This document shows positions 61,201 to 64,000 of a DNA stretch of 64,000 bases, piece after piece. Location of the stretch: contig NZ_CP075171.1 in NCBI RefSeq assembly GCF_021379005.1, forward strand, positions 3,534,001-3,598,000, written 5' to 3'. The stretch comes from Leptodesmis sichuanensis A121. Its GTDB lineage: Bacteria; Cyanobacteriota; Cyanobacteriia; Leptolyngbyales; Leptolyngbyaceae. Position numbers and translations under genes: made by a program. Position 1 is the stretch's first letter. Each line of letters opens with the position of its first letter. The notes under the pieces were generated by a model. The model was not told where the DNA came from. It searched no databases and saw nothing but the letters and a program-made list of their open reading frames with translations.

Positions 61201-63127
61201 ATCGTAATTTTCTAAAGCAGTACCCATCTGAAGAGAGCTTGGTGTGGCTATTTGATGAGTTACTCAAGCAGGGAATTTTTGTCAAATATGCTGATGGTCG
61301 GCAACTCCACTGGGAATTGCTCAATATCAGACAGACGTTTGACGATTGGTATCAGTGCAATACTTGTCAGCAAATTTTTCATGTCCCCAGCCTTGTTACT
61401 ATATTGGGGCACTCTCAATTCGGTGTTGATCATTGTCTAGCCCCACAGTGTAATGGAACCTTACAGTTGTTCGATGCTTCTACACTTGCCGATCATCACT
61501 ATCGCCATCTGATTCGTGAGCGAAGTATCTTACCGCTGCGATCGCAGGAACATACGGCACAGTTAAGCACAGAAGAATTAGCTAGCCGAGAAAATCGATT
61601 TCGCCAGGGAAAGATCAACCTACTCAGTTGTTCAACTACGCTGGAAATGGGGGTAGACATTGGTGAGCTACAGGCGGTTGCACTGCGTAACTTTCCGCCT
61701 CATGTGAGTAACTATCAGCAACGAGCCGGACGAGCTGGACGACGAACAGACGGGGTTGCAGTCACGCTAATGTATGGACAACGCCGTCCCCACGATCGCT
61801 ACTACTTTGAGCGACCCATTCAACTGATCAATGGCAAAAATCAAGTTCCAAGACTTGATCCAGGCAATTTTGAGATTCAAAAACGCCACATCCGTGCCGA
61901 ACTACTCGCTGAATTTCTTCGCACCGAATATGGTAGAGGAGCCGAGAAGGTCATTATGGCTGACTTTTTAGGATTGCCTTCTACCTTTAGTCCAATGTCT
62001 CAAGTTGCTGCTGAATCAATTCTTTTGAAATTTACTGAGTGGTTACATGGGCAATATGCAGTGACTTGCACTCAGCAATGGCTAGGTCGATTAAACAGTC
62101 AACAGTCTGTTGGTTCTGTGATTCAGCAGTTTGAAGCAGATTTGCAAGTTTTTAAAGATGAGCAGTTGAAAGATTGGAATGGCTTGTCAGATCTTCTACA
62201 CAATCTAAAACAAGCAGTGCGTGATGCAGAAGATGCCAATGATAGTAAGAAACAAAAAGTGTTGGAATATAAACGCGATCGCATTCGAGAAGAACTAGAA
62301 AAAATCCAAAAGCGTCAACTCCATGAAGAACTGGCAAAAGCCAGCATACTTCCGATCTATGGCTTCCCAATCGATGTGGTGCAACTGCTCACTAGAGACA
62401 GTAAACAATTTTTCCAAGGACAGGGAAAACATCGACTCCAGCGCGATCGCCGTCTTGCATTAGGAGAGTATGCCCCCGGACAAGAGGTCGTTGTTGACGA
62501 TCGAGTTCACACTAGTGTTGGCGTACTGCGACCCGATGACCTGCCAAATCGCTTCTACTGGGTTTGCCAGTCTTGCAACTTCTTCATGGCAGCCAGTACC
62601 GATACCGAACTGCTAAACCGCTTAGGGATTGCTGATGGCGATCCAAAATGCCCTATCTGCCAAGCAAAGCCATCAGCTAGTGAACAAAAGCCGCGTTTAT
62701 ACAAAATTCCCAAAGCTTTTACGACGGACTGGAGCGAACAGCCCAAAGTAACTCCCTACAGCAAACCTATGCGGCAGCCAACCTCTCAGGTATTTTTAGC
62801 CCAGGAGGGCGATAACGCTGAGCCTCAGTCCTCTGAGTTCTTCGAATTAATCGTCAGTCAGGGCGGGCAGTTTTTCTTATCTAATCAGGGACCTTTGGAA
62901 GAGGGGCGAGGGTTTAAGAATCGAGGATTCGCTATTTGTAAGCGATGTGGGCGTGACCTCAGTGAGGAAGTCCGTCGTAATCAGCGCAATCGTACCCGTC
63001 AGTCCAAAACCTCAACTCAAAATTCTCGACAAATCAGTCATACCCATCCAATTACAGGAAGTATCTGCGAGGGGTGGTATGAACATACCCATCTAGGTCA
63101 CGAATTTCGCAGCGATCTTCTAAAAAT
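58290..63127 (+). pseudogene. Giant DEAD/DEAH-box helicase with DUF1998 region (DruE-like), 3' end cut by IS
   Basis: 1612 codons before the break. Helicase lobe 1: motif I ATGTGSGKTE (about 109-118), ILYPMNALVNDQ, motif II VVDEAHSYSG (about 280), motif III ATSATLG. Lobe 2: LLSCSTTLEMGVDIGE and motif VI QQRAGRAGRR (about 1143). Cysteine clusters (CCGAPV/CRKCGQAYGL, CNTCQQ, CQSCNF...CPICQ, CKRCGRDL) and the end ...EHTHLGHEFRSDLLK belong to a DUF1998 region. That domain should continue for some 200 residues, but the frame is cut by copy c at 63128; the remainder should lie beyond the window. DruE (Druantia) and DrmA/B (DISARM) are the nearest defence families; length favours DruE. Confidence 0.82.
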
Positions 63128-64000
63128 GAGTGCATCCCACATTTGCGATGAGTATAAGTGCTTAGGGCTATGTTTGGGAGACAACGCTAAACTTTGAGCA
63201 TTCCACCTTTAGCCGATAACTCCAATGGACGCTGAGAAAAAAGCCCAAATTCAAGCCCATGCTCGTGCCCTTGCCGCTCTGCTGTACGAGGAAACCGACC
63301 CGGAGCAAGTAAAAACATTAGCAGGGATTGAGGTAGCAGTAAGAGGGCATCTGCTGGAACACGTCGGTCCAGAACTCGGGGATTTTTTATTGCAACAAGC
63401 AGCGGCACCACAAGTGGACGAAAGCGCAGCCTCGACAGTATCGTCGGACGACTGCACTTGAGCGAGAAACAGGCACAAATTCTGGAGGTGAAAGCCTACA
63501 CACGCTGGAGTCCTTACCTGGAGCAGTGTTGTTTGTTGCTCAGTGCCAACGAGTCGTATGAGCGAGCGGCAGAAGACATCGAAGTGTTGACTGGGGTGAA
63601 GGTTACTCACAGCACTCAACAACGATTAGTCCATCGTCAAACCTTCGAGTTACCGCAAGTGGCAGGAGTGGTTGAGGAGATGAGTGTAGACGGCGGCAAA
63701 GTACGATTGCGAACCCCTCAAGGACAACCGAGTGAATGGCGAGATTACAAGGGGGTGAATCTGCACGAGTGCTGTGTGGCTGCTTTTTTCCAGGATAACG
63801 AGCAATTGGTTAACTGGGTCAACCCTCAACCCTTGTCTGACCCGCTCACTTGCTTAGGAGATGGGCACGATGGGATCTGGAATATTTATGCCCAGATCGG
63901 CACCACGACCCAAAGACGGGAGATTTTGGATTGGTATCACCTCATCGAGAATTTGGGCAAGGTGGGTGGTTCCCAGCAACGTTTAGCGGTGGTGGAAGCC
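63128..64000 (+). mobile_element. Small ISKra4-like element, copy c (runs off window)
   Basis: Left end GAGTGCATCCCA; identical to copies a and b as far as it goes. The presumed duplication is CTAAAAAT (63120-63127), to be confirmed at the right end outside the window. Confidence 0.92.
63225..64000 (+). CDS. ISKra4-like transposase (copy c), 3' end outside window
   Basis: Same frame-one segment (63225-63461) and the start of the -1 frame catalytic part; cut by the window end. Confidence 0.85.

Noticed and set aside
58290-63127. DISARM (drmA/drmB) or BREX assignment for the helicase locus
   Set aside because: No methyltransferase, PLD or PglZ gene is present in the window, and helicase plus DUF1998 are in one very long protein, as in DruE.

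Overview
The window reads as a cyanobacterial chromosome. GCGATCGC-type (HIP1) octamers are dense, and the marker genes are cyanobacterial: the division factor Ftn2/ZipN, the light-stress kinase NblS, a groESL operon with a CIRCE operator, an HLR1-like operator and a GUN4-domain protein. Heptameric AATTTTG-type repeats and short dispersed hairpins point to a filamentous, repeat-rich species (Leptolyngbya/Oscillatoria-like), but no species can be named from sequence alone.

Bases 1-25.9 kb are ordinary core genome: ftn2 (5' end outside the window), DUF72, ispE, rsmA, purM, rlpA, a MidA-like methyltransferase, a small conserved protein, a GT1 glycosyltransferase, nblS, purD, a secreted TPR protein, groES-groEL, a hybrid-free histidine kinase, ureC, rsmG, an ECF-type ABC ATPase and a TPR protein. 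A 75-bp hairpin repeat occurs four times here.

Bases 25.9-49.2 kb are, in my reading, a chromosomal integron. A deleted ppsA remnant is followed by the first ~85 codons of an IntI-type integrase on the minus strand, an attI-like junction at about 26994, and then 17 attC-like sites all in the same orientation. Every cassette starts with a 7-bp core that is the reverse complement of the R'' core of its own attC, which is what integration of circular cassettes produces. Twelve cassettes are variants of one ~308-bp unit (2+4+6 copies). Five others carry genes: (B) a metzincin-like protease with an Ig-like partner; (D) a membrane peptide plus a DUF433/DUF5615 toxin-antitoxin pair; (E) a GUN4 protein plus a ParE/RelE pair; (G) a NACHT-HEAT STAND protein with a HEAT-fused antitoxin and a PIN toxin; (H) two small conserved proteins. 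A thirteenth, degenerate copy of the 308-bp unit ends the array.

Bases 49.6-64 kb hold a three-gene locus ending in a very large DEAD/DEAH-DUF1998 helicase, with a ~947-aa first protein and a 306-aa middle protein. It resembles the Druantia type III layout (DruH/DruE), though that is inference. All three genes are broken by insertion sequences. Across the accessory region I can delimit four ISL3 copies, one ISKra4 element carrying a nested ISL3, three copies of a smaller ISKra4-like element (the last runs off the window), one ISAzo13, one ISAs1 and one 256-bp MITE-like element, mostly with exact target duplications. Removing them in silico restores continuous reading frames in five genes and one attC site, so the disruptions are recent. 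Two IS types appear to need -1 frameshifting to make their transposases.
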